Shown here piece by piece: positions 1 through 8,847 of a stretch of 64,000 bases of DNA. Under the pieces are notes generated by a model. It searched no databases. It saw nothing but the letters and a program-made list of their open reading frames with translations, and was not told the DNA's origin. This DNA comes from a bacterium (lineage in GTDB: Bacteria; Desulfobacterota; Deferrisomatia; Deferrisomatales; BM512). Where the stretch lies: the NCBI GenBank assembly GCA_004322275.1, contig SCTA01000003.1, forward strand, positions 1 through 64,000. Direction: 5' to 3'. The position numbers and the translations under genes are program-made. How positions within the stretch are numbered: position 1 is the stretch's first letter; each line of letters opens with the position of its first letter.

Positions 1-235
1 CCGCTCGCTCTACGAGCGACCGGTCGCTACGGCGGGGGCGTGAGGGGGCACTCGTTCGCTGCGCTCACTAAGACCCCCCCGCCGCCCTTTCCGCCTCCGC
101 TCCCTGCGTCACCTACGGGCCACGGAGGGAAGACGTAAAGAAGGCTCGAACAAAAGCGAAATCTTTTTGAGCTTTTGTTCTCGAAGGTAGTCTATTTACA
201 ACTATCTCTAAGAATACGTGTAGAAATTCTACCTT
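1..235. repeat. Left half of large palindromic non-coding element (copy 1, truncated by window edge)
   Basis: This stretch aligns with 21576-21959, except that the roughly 170-bp cruciform at 21614-21779 is absent here. It contains a hairpin at 149-179 (9-bp stem AACAAAAGC/GCTTTTGTT) set in the frame GGCTCG...CTCGAAGGTA. The 48 bases at 143-190 are the exact reverse complement of 21960-22007. After the AT-rich spacer (191-228) the sequence CTACCTT is followed by a short GTGAT/ATCAC stem and then unrelated DNA, so the right half of the element seems lost or replaced. The left end lies outside the window. Confidence 0.8.
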
Positions 236-383
236 GTGATAGCATCACGCATCGCCGGTTTGTTCCATGCCGCGGGCGCTTCGGGCGGATCGCAAAAGCG
301 ATTTTACCCGCAAAGTTTTCTCTCCGGTGTAAAATGAATACAAAGGTTGCGAATCCGTTGTTTCAAAGACCAAAGCGGGGTGC
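236..383. other. Spacer upstream of cls, no gene seen
   Basis: No reading frame here looks like a protein gene. Together with the repeat half at 1-235 it makes a gene-free stretch of 383 bases. It should hold the promoter of the phospholipase-D family gene that starts at 384, but I could not fix a convincing -35/-10 pair. Confidence 0.5.
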
Positions 384-1802
384 ATGGACAGGGAAATATT
401 TAACACTATTGTATGGATCCTCATCTCCCTCCTCAACGCGGTGGCGATTTTCCGCGCCGTGTGGAGGAGTCACGGCGTCGAACGGACGCTGATGTGGATC
501 TTCGCGATACTTGCCTTCCCCGGCGTCGGCGCCATCGCATTTTTCCTCCTCGCCAATCCTTACGTCAGGCGCACCTCGCGAAGGAAGCGGCTGGCCGCGA
601 TGACGGTGCGCGACGCCTCGCGCAGAAAGCTCGAAGGCGAATCCCCCGCGCTTTTCGAGCAGCTCTTCTCCCTCGCCGCGACCCTTACCTCCTTCCCTCC
701 CCGCGAGTGCAACAGGGTCGAGCTTCTCGCCGACAACGACAAGGCTTTCGAGGAGCTCCAGAGCGCGGTGAAGGGGGCGAAACGTTTCGTCTGGGTGGAG
801 TACTACATCATACGCAAAGACTCCACGGGACTTCGCTTTCTTGAACTCCTCGCCGAAAAGGCCCGTGCGGGGGTGGAGGTGCGGCTCCTTTACGACGCCG
901 TGGGCTCTTTTTCCATCGACAGGGATTACATAGCGCCGATTATCGCCGCAGGCGTAAAGGCGGAGACCTTCCTGCCGATAAATCCCCTTCGGCGGCGCTG
1001 GTCGGTCCACCTTAGAAACCACCGCAAGCTCGTCGTCGTCGACGGCAGGCTGGGGTTCACCGGCGGGATGAACGTCGGCGACGAATACATCCATCTCGCG
1101 AGAAGGAAGGGGTCGGCCTTTTTCAGGGACCTGCAGCTCCTCATAGAGGGCCCCGCCGTGGCCGATCTTTGCGACATCTTCGCCGAGGACTGGTCTTTCG
1201 CGACGGAGGAGGCGCTTTCCGAGCCAGCCGTTCCCGAACACCCTTCCGTCTGCGGCGCGGTGGTGGCCGTCACGCCGAGCGGGCCGGACCAGGAAGACAA
1301 CGCCAGCGCCCTCCTTTACTTCGGCGGAATCTGCCAGGGGGCGGAGAAAATCTACCTGACGAGCCCCTATTTCATACCCGACGAGCCCGCCATGCGCGCC
1401 CTCAAGTGCGCCTCGCTGCGCGGGGCGGACGTGCGCATACTCGTCCCGGCTAACTGCGACGTTCCCTTTGTCGGCCCCGCCGGACGCTCCTATTTCCCGG
1501 CGCTGCTTCGCTCCGGCGTCCGCATCTACGAATACCTGCCCTCGATGCTGCACGCCAAGACCATGGTCGTTGACTGCAAGTGGGGTTTCATCGGCTCGGC
1601 GAACCTCGACATGAGGAGCTTTCGCCTCAATTTCGAGCTCGGCGCGCTTGTTTACGACGAATGTTTCGCTGCGGAGCTTGAGAAGCGGTTTCTGGAAGAC
1701 CTGGAGCAGAGCCGCGAGATCGATCCGGAGGTTTTTTCCAAAAGGGGATGGCTCGTCCACGTCGTCGAGCGCATAGCCCGGCTTGTCTCTCCCATCCTGT
1801 AA
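384..1802 (+). CDS. cls: Cardiolipin synthase, phospholipase D superfamily
   Basis: The 472-residue protein has the layout of bacterial cardiolipin synthases, which transfer a phosphatidyl group between two phosphatidylglycerols at the inner membrane. Two hydrophobic segments lie at about residues 8-24 and 36-58. Two HKD (HxKxxxxD) catalytic motifs follow: H213/K215/D220 (HRKLVVVD) and H390/K392/D397 (HAKTMVVD, followed by GFIGSANLD). The length is normal for the family. The ATG at 384 gives the usual N-terminal membrane anchor. It appears to stand alone, with the next gene 232 bases downstream. Another PLD-family phosphatidyltransferase is possible but less likely. Confidence 0.93.
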   Translation: MDREIFNTIVWILISLLNAVAIFRAVWRSHGVERTLMWIFAILAFPGVGAIAFFLLANPYVRRTSRRKRLAAMTVRDASRRKLEGESPALFEQLFSLAATLTSFPPRECNRVELLADNDKAFEELQSAVKGAKRFVWVEYYIIRKDSTGLRFLELLAEKARAGVEVRLLYDAVGSFSIDRDYIAPIIAAGVKAETFLPINPLRRRWSVHLRNHRKLVVVDGRLGFTGGMNVGDEYIHLARRKGSAFFRDLQLLIEGPAVADLCDIFAEDWSFATEEALSEPAVPEHPSVCGAVVAVTPSGPDQEDNASALLYFGGICQGAEKIYLTSPYFIPDEPAMRALKCASLRGADVRILVPANCDVPFVGPAGRSYFPALLRSGVRIYEYLPSMLHAKTMVVDCKWGFIGSANLDMRSFRLNFELGALVYDECFAAELEKRFLEDLEQSREIDPEVFSKRGWLVHVVERIARLVSPIL

Positions 1803-2034
1803 CAAAATCGCTGAGGCCTGGTATTTCGCGAAGCGCCGTTTATGGGGCTTTTCGGTTGAATCCATTTTTTAGATTTTTTATCTAAAGTATTTTCCCGGAA
1901 GAATCGATAAAAGCGCCTCAAGTCTTTGATACCAGAAGAAAATCTTTTTTTGACGGCGTCAAAAATATTTCCCCCCTTAAAAAGCAATTTTACAAAATGG
2001 GCGGGTATATTTGTAAAAAAACCCGGAGAGCAGT

Positions 2035-3111
2035 ATGTCAAGAAGTAAAGTATTGTTGGTCACCCTTGCAGGGGTTGCAGCCGCGCTCCTCGCGGGATTC
2101 GCGGCCGGCAAAAGCGTTGCGCCCAGAGGGGAAATTTCACCCGCCCGGAACGTTTACGAGATCCGCCTCTCTTCCGCCGGACTGACGGGCCCCCTGCTTG
2201 AGTGCGAAGAGTCCGCAAAGGGAGAAGCGAAGCCGGAAATCCGCTACTTCAACACCGAGCTTCGCGCTAAAGTCGCCGAAATCGAGGCGAGAGAGGGCGT
2301 GAAGCGGGTGGCGGTCTATTTCCGCGACCTGGAAAACGGCCTGTCCATAGGTGTAAATCAGGATGAGAAGTTCATCCCGGCCAGCCTTTCAAAGGTTCCC
2401 CTGCTCATCACCTGCCTCAAGATGGCCGAGCTGGACCCGAAGTTTTTCGACAGGAAGGTAAAATTCCCCGGTCTTCCCGCCGCCTGGATGAGGGAGTGCC
2501 ACTACCCGCCCGCCAAAACCCTCGAAACCGGCAAGGAATACACGGTTGCCGAACTGCTCGACTACACAATCTCCTATTCCGACAACGCCGCGACCTGGCT
2601 TCTTTACAACACCGTCACTTCGACCATGGTTGACAACGTCCTTTACGATTTCGGTTTCAACTGCGATATATACCAGTGCAGGATGTCGCCCGAAGCCTAC
2701 GGAAGGTTCTTCCGCATACTCTACAACGCCTCCTACCTGAGCGACGAGATGAGCGAAAAAGCGCTTACCCTCCTCGCGAAGTGTCAGTTTGATAAGGGCA
2801 TAGTCGCCGGATTGCCCAAGGGCGTGACCGTCGCCCACAAATTCGGCGAGATGTACAAGCAGACCGAGGCGGGAAAGCCCCTGCAGCTTCACGACTGCGG
2901 CATCGTGTACGCAAAGGGGAACCCCTACGTTTTGTGCGTGATGACGGCGGGAGACCGGCATTACAAAGAGCTGGAGACGGCGATACAGGAAATATCGAGA
3001 TTCGTTTACGACAAGGTATCGGAAAAGGTCGCGCTGTCGGCAAGCGAAACCGATTCGTTCAGAATAGCGAACGCTGATTCGATCCCCGCCCGGAAAAATC
3101 TTTCGGAGTAA
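2035..3111 (+). CDS. Membrane-anchored serine hydrolase, class A beta-lactamase-like fold
   Basis: The 358-residue protein has an N-terminal hydrophobic anchor (about 5-25), so the enzyme domain should face the periplasm. The penicillin-interacting serine hydrolase motifs are visible: SxxK at S117-K120 (within PASLSKVP), SDN at 182-184 (YSDNAA), and H268-K269-F270-G271 in the place of the KTG motif. These fit the PF13354-type beta-lactamase 2 family, whose members hydrolyse beta-lactams or peptidoglycan-related substrates; the actual substrate is unknown. The upstream CGGAGAG acts as the ribosome-binding site. The next gene is a paralogue that starts 3 bases after the stop codon, so the two are probably co-transcribed. 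Confidence 0.8.
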   Translation: MSRSKVLLVTLAGVAAALLAGFAAGKSVAPRGEISPARNVYEIRLSSAGLTGPLLECEESAKGEAKPEIRYFNTELRAKVAEIEAREGVKRVAVYFRDLENGLSIGVNQDEKFIPASLSKVPLLITCLKMAELDPKFFDRKVKFPGLPAAWMRECHYPPAKTLETGKEYTVAELLDYTISYSDNAATWLLYNTVTSTMVDNVLYDFGFNCDIYQCRMSPEAYGRFFRILYNASYLSDEMSEKALTLLAKCQFDKGIVAGLPKGVTVAHKFGEMYKQTEAGKPLQLHDCGIVYAKGNPYVLCVMTAGDRHYKELETAIQEISRFVYDKVSEKVALSASETDSFRIANADSIPARKNLSE

Positions 3112-3114
3112 TCC

Positions 3115-4140
3115 TTGAGCAATAAAAAAACGCTTTTACTCGTTATTATCGTTATCGCGGCGGCGTTCGGCGTCGGGCTGGCCATCGGTTACAAAGCCGG
3201 ACCCTCGAAAAACACAGCCGTAGAGGAGGGGAGTTCGGTTCGCAAGGGCAGCGCGGCCCTCACACACCCGCTGATCGAGTGCGACGTGGGCGAAAACCCC
3301 GCCCAGAAACGCGAAATAGCCTATTTCAAGAGCGAACTGGACCTCCTCACGCGCAATCTCGAAGCCAGGCTGGGCGTTTCAAAGGTCGCGGTTTACTTTC
3401 GCGACCTGCATAACGGCCCCTGGGTGGGCTCAAAGCAGGATCTCGCGCTCGCCTCGCCGCTGCGCTATAAACTCGCCCTCTCGCTGGCCTGCCTGAAAGA
3501 GGGGGAGAAGAACCTCACCTTCTTCGACAGGAAAATCACGTACACGGGCAAGGAGTCCAGCTACGATGATTTCTGGCCCCTGCCGCGCGGGTTTCGGATG
3601 AAACCCGGAGAATATACCGTCGGCGACCTCGTCGAGCGCGCCCTGGAGAACAACGACCCCGTCGCCGCCGACATCCTGGACGAATACGTGGACAAAAAGC
3701 TGCTCGAATCGGTTTTCACCGATCTCAGTATAAGCTCCGGCGATCCCTTTGTTTCGGAGGTCGCCATGACCCCTGAAATTCTGAGCAGGTTTTTCCGCCT
3801 TCTCTACAACGCCTCCTACCTTACGAAAAAGATGAGCGAAACCACCCTCACGATAATGTCGGAGAACATCTACAAGGACGCCCTCGTTGCCGGAGCGCCC
3901 CGGGGTACTACCGTTTCCCACAACTTCAGCATAAACCGGACCAAAGAGGATGATGACAATAGCGATCTCTGGCAGGTCTATGACGCGGGGATAATCTACT
4001 ACCCCGGGTTTCCCTACGTACTCGCGGTCATGACCCAGGGTTCCGACCCAAAGACCCAGATTAAGGCCATCGCCGAGGTCTCCGGCTTTATCTACGGCAA
4101 AGTGGAAAAGCATGTGAAGACCAAGGGCGGCGCCATGTAG
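3115..4140 (+). CDS. Tandem paralogue of the serine hydrolase, probable catalytically dead pseudoenzyme
   Basis: This 341-residue protein aligns along its whole length with the upstream gene product: N-terminal anchor, a VAVYFRDL...NG block, EYTV, and RFFR(I/L)LYNASYL. The catalytic positions are changed. The nucleophile S117 aligns with Leu116, SDN aligns with N-D-P, and the HKFG motif aligns with H-N-F-S. Only the SxxK lysine is kept (K119). I infer a non-hydrolytic role such as binding or regulating its neighbour or a cell-wall ligand. The start is TTG at 3115, with GGAG (in CGGAGTAATCC) placed correctly upstream. The reading frame is intact over 341 codons, so this is not a decayed pseudogene. 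Confidence 0.75.
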   Translation: MSNKKTLLLVIIVIAAAFGVGLAIGYKAGPSKNTAVEEGSSVRKGSAALTHPLIECDVGENPAQKREIAYFKSELDLLTRNLEARLGVSKVAVYFRDLHNGPWVGSKQDLALASPLRYKLALSLACLKEGEKNLTFFDRKITYTGKESSYDDFWPLPRGFRMKPGEYTVGDLVERALENNDPVAADILDEYVDKKLLESVFTDLSISSGDPFVSEVAMTPEILSRFFRLLYNASYLTKKMSETTLTIMSENIYKDALVAGAPRGTTVSHNFSINRTKEDDDNSDLWQVYDAGIIYYPGFPYVLAVMTQGSDPKTQIKAIAEVSGFIYGKVEKHVKTKGGAM

Positions 4141-4164
4141 GTGCTGGCGAGGGGTAGTTTAAAC

Positions 4165-4193
4165 AAAAAAGCCCGCGCGATGCGGGCTTTTTT
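4165..4193. terminator. Bidirectional intrinsic terminator
   Basis: A-tract, stem GCCCGC/GCGGGC and T-tract (AAAAAA-GCCCGCGCGATGCGGGC-TTTTTT as one unit). It lies between two convergent genes, so it can serve both the serine-hydrolase pair and the propeller gene. Confidence 0.9.
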
Positions 4194-4211
4194 GTTATCG
4201 CAGCATGCGGG

Positions 4212-5837
4212 CTATTTTTTCTTTTTGCAGACCTTAACCACGGCGGTGACGCCGGAGTCTCCGGTGACCTGGCCACCGTCCACGGTTTCGCAAAGGAAAA
4301 GAAGGCTGCCTTCGGGGGGTGTTTTCGCGGCCTTGAAATCCACCACCACGTCGGGATAGCCGTCGCGGTTTACGTCCTTGTAACGCGCCTTTATGGCGTT
4401 GTCCTTACCCTTGCGGAAGGGCGGTAGCCCCGCGAAGGTGGCGGTTTCGAGATTGAGGTCCGCTACGTCGAAAACCTGCGAGCCGTAGACGACGAGGTGA
4501 ACCGTGCGGTTGTTGGAGAGGTTTATCTTTCCTCTTTTCGCCCCGATCACCGAGACGTTGACGTTGATAACGGAGGGTTCTTCCGTTATCGCTTCATGAT
4601 CCGGCCCGAGCATTTCGAGGTAGGGAGAGAACATGTTGTAACAGGAGACGCCGTTTTGGGGCACGGCTCCGATAGTTCCCGCCAGAAGGTAGCCGCCGCC
4701 GGTGGGTTCGGCCAGGTCGTAGATGTACCTTTCGCCGGGTATCGGATAGCTGAAGGAAAATTCCGGGAACTGGTGGAGCAGGACCCACTGCTCGGCTCCG
4801 GTTCCGTCAACCTTGCGGTAGGAGTTGCCCGTGCCGATGAGGAGGCCGCCGTCGGTGGTGGCGAAAGCCGAGCGCGGGGTGGTGTTTACCTCCTCGACTA
4901 TAATCTCGGCAGTCTTGTTGCCGTTCTTGTCGGTATCGGTACGGTAGGAAACCCAGGCCATGCTCCACCAGTAGATGTCGGAGTTGGGAATCTGCCCGCC
5001 GCCGCCGGAGATGACGAAGCCGCCGCCACTTTTTTCCATGAACCCGTCCACGGGGTTCTGGTAGGCGTTAACCATGTGGCGCTGGTTCCAGAGCAGATTG
5101 CCGGCCGGGTCGAATCTTAGAAGTTCAATGCCCCAGTCTCCGGGAAAGGCTGCCGCGTAACCGCCGTCGGAGGTTTGCAGCACCTTGCCGTTTGTGTTGA
5201 ATCCCCAGACGAGGTCGGGAAGTTGCGTGCTCCAGAGCGGTTCTCCGTTCGGATCGAGCTTCAGAAGGCAGGGGAAGGTGGAGGAAAAGGGTTCTTCCAG
5301 CCAGACTTCACCGGCTATGACGTAGCTTCCGTCGGTGGTTGAAACTATATCGATGGCCTTGGCGAGAACTCCGGGGTTGAAGTACTTGCGCCAGAGTTCA
5401 TTGCCCCGGCCGTCGAGCTTGACAATAAAAGCGTTGTAGTAGGAATGGTAGACCGCGCCGGGGTAGGGGAGATGTACTTCGTAGGGAGCCCACGCGGTCG
5501 CGGCGACAAGGTAGCCGCCGTCAGGCGTCGGAGTGATCGACATCTTTTCATCCGAAAGTTCAGAGCCTATGACGGCGCGCCACTCTTCGGTTCCGTCGGC
5601 TGCGGTCTTCAGCACCAGAACGTCGAATTCCAGGATGGTTTCCACGGAAACCTGGCCGACGCTTATCGTTCCGCCGTCGGGGGTCGGGTCTACGTCGAAG
5701 AAATGGCCCCAGAGGTACGCGGGGGAGTTGGCGTCGATCGACCAGAGGGACTGCGGCGGCCCGGCGGAGAAGGAGACTCCCGCCGAAAGGAGGAACGCAG
5801 CCAGGAAGGCGAAAAAACGTTTGGCTTTTCTGTCCAT
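4212..5837 (-). CDS. Secreted beta-propeller-like repeat protein of unknown function
   Basis: The 541-residue protein starts with a clear signal peptide (MDRKAKRFFAFLAAFLLSAG, then a polar mature start). I chose the ATG at 5837 because CGAGGAGGG precedes it, rather than an upstream ATG that would bury the signal peptide. The body carries repeated blade-like units of the pattern (T/S)xDGG(Y/F/L)xxAG, for example TPDGGYLVAATA, TSDGGYAAAF, TTDGGLLIGTG and TGGGYLLAGTI. Between these come D-x-x-G-x-x-x-W strand units such as LDPNGEPLWSTQL. The spacing suggests a 6-8 bladed propeller. A C-terminal region of about 110 residues lacks the repeats. Function is not recognisable from sequence; an exported structural or binding protein is most likely. 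Confidence 0.7.
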   Translation of the reverse strand: MDRKAKRFFAFLAAFLLSAGVSFSAGPPQSLWSIDANSPAYLWGHFFDVDPTPDGGTISVGQVSVETILEFDVLVLKTAADGTEEWRAVIGSELSDEKMSITPTPDGGYLVAATAWAPYEVHLPYPGAVYHSYYNAFIVKLDGRGNELWRKYFNPGVLAKAIDIVSTTDGSYVIAGEVWLEEPFSSTFPCLLKLDPNGEPLWSTQLPDLVWGFNTNGKVLQTSDGGYAAAFPGDWGIELLRFDPAGNLLWNQRHMVNAYQNPVDGFMEKSGGGFVISGGGGQIPNSDIYWWSMAWVSYRTDTDKNGNKTAEIIVEEVNTTPRSAFATTDGGLLIGTGNSYRKVDGTGAEQWVLLHQFPEFSFSYPIPGERYIYDLAEPTGGGYLLAGTIGAVPQNGVSCYNMFSPYLEMLGPDHEAITEEPSVINVNVSVIGAKRGKINLSNNRTVHLVVYGSQVFDVADLNLETATFAGLPPFRKGKDNAIKARYKDVNRDGYPDVVVDFKAAKTPPEGSLLFLCETVDGGQVTGDSGVTAVVKVCKKKK

Positions 5838-6110
5838 GGAAAAACCCTCCTCGAAGACAATCCTGAAATTCAATTTCCAAAGGCTTCCGGCGAAGCGTCC
5901 GCCGCCGATGTATTCCTTATCGTTCGCTTTACAGAAATGATAAGGGATAATTACAATTTCCGAATGAGCGAGGCCCCGGGGCGAGATTTCCACGGCGCAA
6001 TTTACTCAACCTCCCGATTACATAAAGCAACTTCTCCCGGCGCTCCCGGATAAGGTAAACTGTTAGAGCATCTTTAAAAAAACCGGCACGCAGCGAAAGT
6101 GGATTTTGAC

Positions 6111-7232
6111 ATGAGAACATATCTTGACTGGAACGCCTCGGCCCCCCTTAGGACACAGGCCCGCGAGGCGCTGTTTTCGGCGCTGGAGCGCTTCGGCAAC
6201 CCTTCGAGCATCCACAGGGAGGGGAGGGAGGCGAAGGAGCTTCTCGAAAACTCCCGCGAGGAGGTCGCCGCCTTTATGGGGTGCGCCCCGAAGGAGGTCG
6301 TCTTCACCAGCGGCGGCGCGGAGGGGAACAACCTCGCCATAGCGAGTTTCGCCCTGGCGGCGAAGAAGCGCGCTTTCGCCGTATCGAAACTTGAGCACCC
6401 CAGCGTTCTTTGCAGGCTCGAAAAGCTTGAGGCTTCCGGGTGGAAGGGAAACTGGCTTCCCGTCTCACAGGACGGCGTAATCGACATAGACCGCCTGACC
6501 GGAGAAGAGGGGCTTGTCTGCCTTCAGGCGGCCAATCAGGAGACCGGCGCTCACCAGAAGATCGGCGAACTCGGCGAGAAGTGCGCGGCCCTCTCGATAC
6601 CCTTCCACTGCGACGGGGTGCAGAGGTGGGGAAAGTCTCCGCTTGGCGTCCGTGAAGCCGGGTGCTCCACCGCAAGCCTTTCGGGCCACAAGATCGGCGC
6701 TCCCAAGGGCACCGGGGCGCTTTACGTCAAAAGCGGCGTCGAAATCGAGCCGCTTATAATGGGCGGCTCGCAGGAGCGCTCGCGCAGGGGCGGAACCGAG
6801 AACGTGCCGGGTATAGCGGCCTTGGCGGCGGCCTGCCGCGCGGCAAAGAGCGACCTTCAGGGGTTCTCGGAGCGCTGCCGGGTGTTTTACGACCTTATGG
6901 CGGGGGAGGTTCTTCGCCTCTACCCCAAAGCCGCCGTCAACGGACCGTCTTCCCCCGAAAAGCGCCTCCCAAACACCCTCAACCTCTCCTTCCCCGGCCT
7001 TACGGGCGCCACTCTCGTCCCCGCCCTCGACCTCGAAGGGGTCGCTGTGTCGGCGGGCTCGGCCTGCTCCTCCGGCGCGGTAAAGCCTTCCCCGGTCCTC
7101 CTCGCGATGGGTCTCGGCGAAGCCAACGCCCTCGGGAGCCTTAGGGTAAGCATGGGGTGGACGACGACGAAAGAGGACATAGAGAGGTTTTTAAAGGCCC
7201 TCGAACTCGTTCTCTCCCGCATGGTTTTCTAA
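6111..7232 (+). CDS. Cysteine desulfurase, NifS/IscS family
   Basis: The PLP enzyme removes sulfur from L-cysteine and passes it on as a persulfide. Visible features are the family start MRTYLDWNASAP, the block FTSGGAEGNNLAI, the PLP-binding lysine K194 in SGHKIGAPKG, the NRGGTENVPG-like block RRGGTENVPG, and the persulfide cysteine C319 in SAGSACSSG. At 373 residues it has normal length. I prefer the ATG at 6111 over the in-frame GTG at 6099 because homologues begin at this YLD block. The mnmA gene starts 17 bases downstream, so this enzyme probably supplies sulfur for tRNA thiolation. The short active-site loop suggests the NifS-like group (inference). Confidence 0.92.
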   Translation: MRTYLDWNASAPLRTQAREALFSALERFGNPSSIHREGREAKELLENSREEVAAFMGCAPKEVVFTSGGAEGNNLAIASFALAAKKRAFAVSKLEHPSVLCRLEKLEASGWKGNWLPVSQDGVIDIDRLTGEEGLVCLQAANQETGAHQKIGELGEKCAALSIPFHCDGVQRWGKSPLGVREAGCSTASLSGHKIGAPKGTGALYVKSGVEIEPLIMGGSQERSRRGGTENVPGIAALAAACRAAKSDLQGFSERCRVFYDLMAGEVLRLYPKAAVNGPSSPEKRLPNTLNLSFPGLTGATLVPALDLEGVAVSAGSACSSGAVKPSPVLLAMGLGEANALGSLRVSMGWTTTKEDIERFLKALELVLSRMVF

Positions 7233-7248
7233 AGGAATACTTATCAAG

Positions 7249-8307
7249 ATGAGAATCGCCGTAGCCATGAGCGGCGGGGTCGATTCCTCCGTCGCGGCGC
7301 TCTTGCTGGCGAGTGAGGGGCACGAGGTGGTCGGCCTGACGCTCAAGGTCTGGGAGGACTCGCGCTGCTGCTCCGTGGACGACGCCGACGACGCCCGGCG
7401 CGTCGCCAGAAATCTTAAAATTCCCCATTTCGTCATCGACGCCCGCGAGGTCTTCGAGGAACTGGTCATAAACCCCTTCGTCGAGACTTACCGGGAGGGG
7501 CTTACCCCCAATCCCTGCGTCCTTTGCAACCGAAAGCTCAAGTTCGACTGGCTGGCGAGGAAGGCGGGGGAACTCGGCTGCGAGGCGGTCGCCACCGGCC
7601 ACTACGCGAGGATAACCGCCGGGCCCGGCGGACTCCCGCAGCTCTGGCGCGGCCTTGACCACTCGAAGGACCAGTCCTACTTCGTGGTTCCCGATTCCCT
7701 CGAACACCTCTCGCGCCTGCGCTTCCCCCTCGGAGGCTACACGAAGGCTAAAATCAGGGAACTGGCCGCCGGACGGGGGCTGCCGGTGGCGGGAAAGCCC
7801 GACAGCCAGGATCTGTGCTTCACCGGCGAGGGCGGTCTTGCGGGTTTTCTCGCACAAAGGGTGAAAAGGGCCGAACCGGGGGAGATTACCGACCTTACCG
7901 GCAAGCGCCTCGGAACCCACGAGGGGCTGCACGCCTACACCCTCGGACAGAGAAGGGGGCTTTCCGTATCCTCGACCGCCCCGCTTTACGTGGTCAAAAA
8001 AGACCTCGAAGGAAACCGGCTGATGCTCGGCCGGAGGGAGGACCTCTTCAGCCGGGAATTTCACGTCACCGGCGCGGTCTGGCTCGACCCGGAAATTGGC
8101 GGAAAGACATTCGACTGCGCGGCCAGGACGAGGTCCACGGGAGAGATTACCCCCTGCACGGTTACCCCCGAAGGCTCAGGCTTTCGCGTCGAGCTTGCCT
8201 CTCCCCAGTTCGCCGTCACTCCCGGCCAGTTGGCGGTTTTTTACGAGGGCGAAAGGGTTTTGGGTTCGGGCTGGATAAAGGCTCCGGCTTCTTCTTTCGG
8301 CGAATGA
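7249..8307 (+). CDS. mnmA: tRNA-specific 2-thiouridylase MnmA
   Basis: MnmA adenylates and then thiolates U34 of tRNA-Lys, -Glu and -Gln. The 352-residue protein shows the PP-loop SGGVDSS at residues 8-14, the catalytic cysteine C93 in NPCVLCNRK, the GHYAR block, KDQSYF, and the second cysteine C190 in DSQDLCFTG. It follows a cysteine desulfurase, which fits a sulfur-donor pairing. The last codons (PASSFGE, stop at 8305-8307) are encoded by a sequence nearly identical to the terminal repeat of the MITE-like elements at 27215 and 41973, so the C-terminus was probably reshaped by an insertion remnant. Confidence 0.95.
   Translation: MRIAVAMSGGVDSSVAALLLASEGHEVVGLTLKVWEDSRCCSVDDADDARRVARNLKIPHFVIDAREVFEELVINPFVETYREGLTPNPCVLCNRKLKFDWLARKAGELGCEAVATGHYARITAGPGGLPQLWRGLDHSKDQSYFVVPDSLEHLSRLRFPLGGYTKAKIRELAAGRGLPVAGKPDSQDLCFTGEGGLAGFLAQRVKRAEPGEITDLTGKRLGTHEGLHAYTLGQRRGLSVSSTAPLYVVKKDLEGNRLMLGRREDLFSREFHVTGAVWLDPEIGGKTFDCAARTRSTGEITPCTVTPEGSGFRVELASPQFAVTPGQLAVFYEGERVLGSGWIKAPASSFGE
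8283..8306. repeat. Solo terminal repeat of the MITE-like family
   Basis: CCGGCTTCTTCTTTCGGCGA matches the outer end of the element at 27214 with one mismatch over about 23 bases; the remainder of the element is absent. It overlaps the 3' end and stop codon of mnmA. Confidence 0.6.
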
Positions 8308-8408
8308 CCGCCTTTCCAGGAGTCTTTTCAAAACCCTTCCCCATCCTGCCGCAAACCCTGTTTCACGGAGTATTTTCGCTCTTTTTCCGTTATTTTTTCA
8401 CCTGGGTA

Positions 8409-8436
8409 TTGCCTAATCCCCTTACGGTATTAAAAT
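8409..8436 (+). promoter_or_regulatory. Possible sigma-70 promoter for the monohaem cytochrome gene
   Basis: TTGCCT (8409-8414), 16-base spacer, TAAAAT (8431-8436), about 48 bases before the start codon. The region is much more AT-rich than its surroundings. Pattern match only. Confidence 0.4.
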
Positions 8437-8483
8437 TTACATATGATTTTTTATAAGTGCATTTGGAAGGGGAGAAAAAAGAC

Positions 8484-8783
8484 ATGAAAGCTTTCATGAA
8501 CCTGACGGTTGCGTTTCTGGTCTCTCTCTTCATTTCCTCTCTCGCGTTCTGTGCGGAAGCCGCCCCGGACGAGCTCTTCAATGAGGGAATGGCGCTGGTG
8601 GAGAAAAACTGCAACACCTGCCACAACGGCGATATCTACTCCAAAGAGATGCGGAAGATTGAGAGCCTGGAAAAGCTGAAGGAAGGCGTCGAAAAGTGTG
8701 CGAAAGCCGCTGAGACCAACTGGACGGACAAGCAGAAGGAAGCCGTGGTTCATTACCTTAACGCGAATTATTACAAATTCTAA
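8484..8783 (+). CDS. Small monohaem c-type cytochrome, periplasmic
   Basis: The 99-residue protein has a signal peptide (about residues 1-24, cleavage near FCAEA) and one haem-attachment motif C43-N-T-C-H47. The rest of the mature part is Lys/Glu-rich helix ending in NANYYKF. The ATG at 8484 is preceded by AAGGGGAG at good spacing, which decides against the in-frame upstream start at 8457. No typical distal Met motif is obvious, although M36 could serve. It is probably a periplasmic electron carrier. It is monocistronic, with a gap to the next gene. The partner is unknown. Confidence 0.82.
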   Translation: MKAFMNLTVAFLVSLFISSLAFCAEAAPDELFNEGMALVEKNCNTCHNGDIYSKEMRKIESLEKLKEGVEKCAKAAETNWTDKQKEAVVHYLNANYYKF

Positions 8784-8847
8784 AAATCTCCCCGAGCCTG
8801 ATCGTCAGGATAAAACCCGTACGGAGTATTGTACCGCTTAGCCTGCC

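Noticed and set aside
363-1865. 500-codon open frame on the minus strand opposite cls
   Set aside because: It mirrors the high-GC cls gene; its translation is low-complexity (Gly/Arg/Glu-rich) without any recognisable motif, whereas the plus strand encodes intact HKD motifs.
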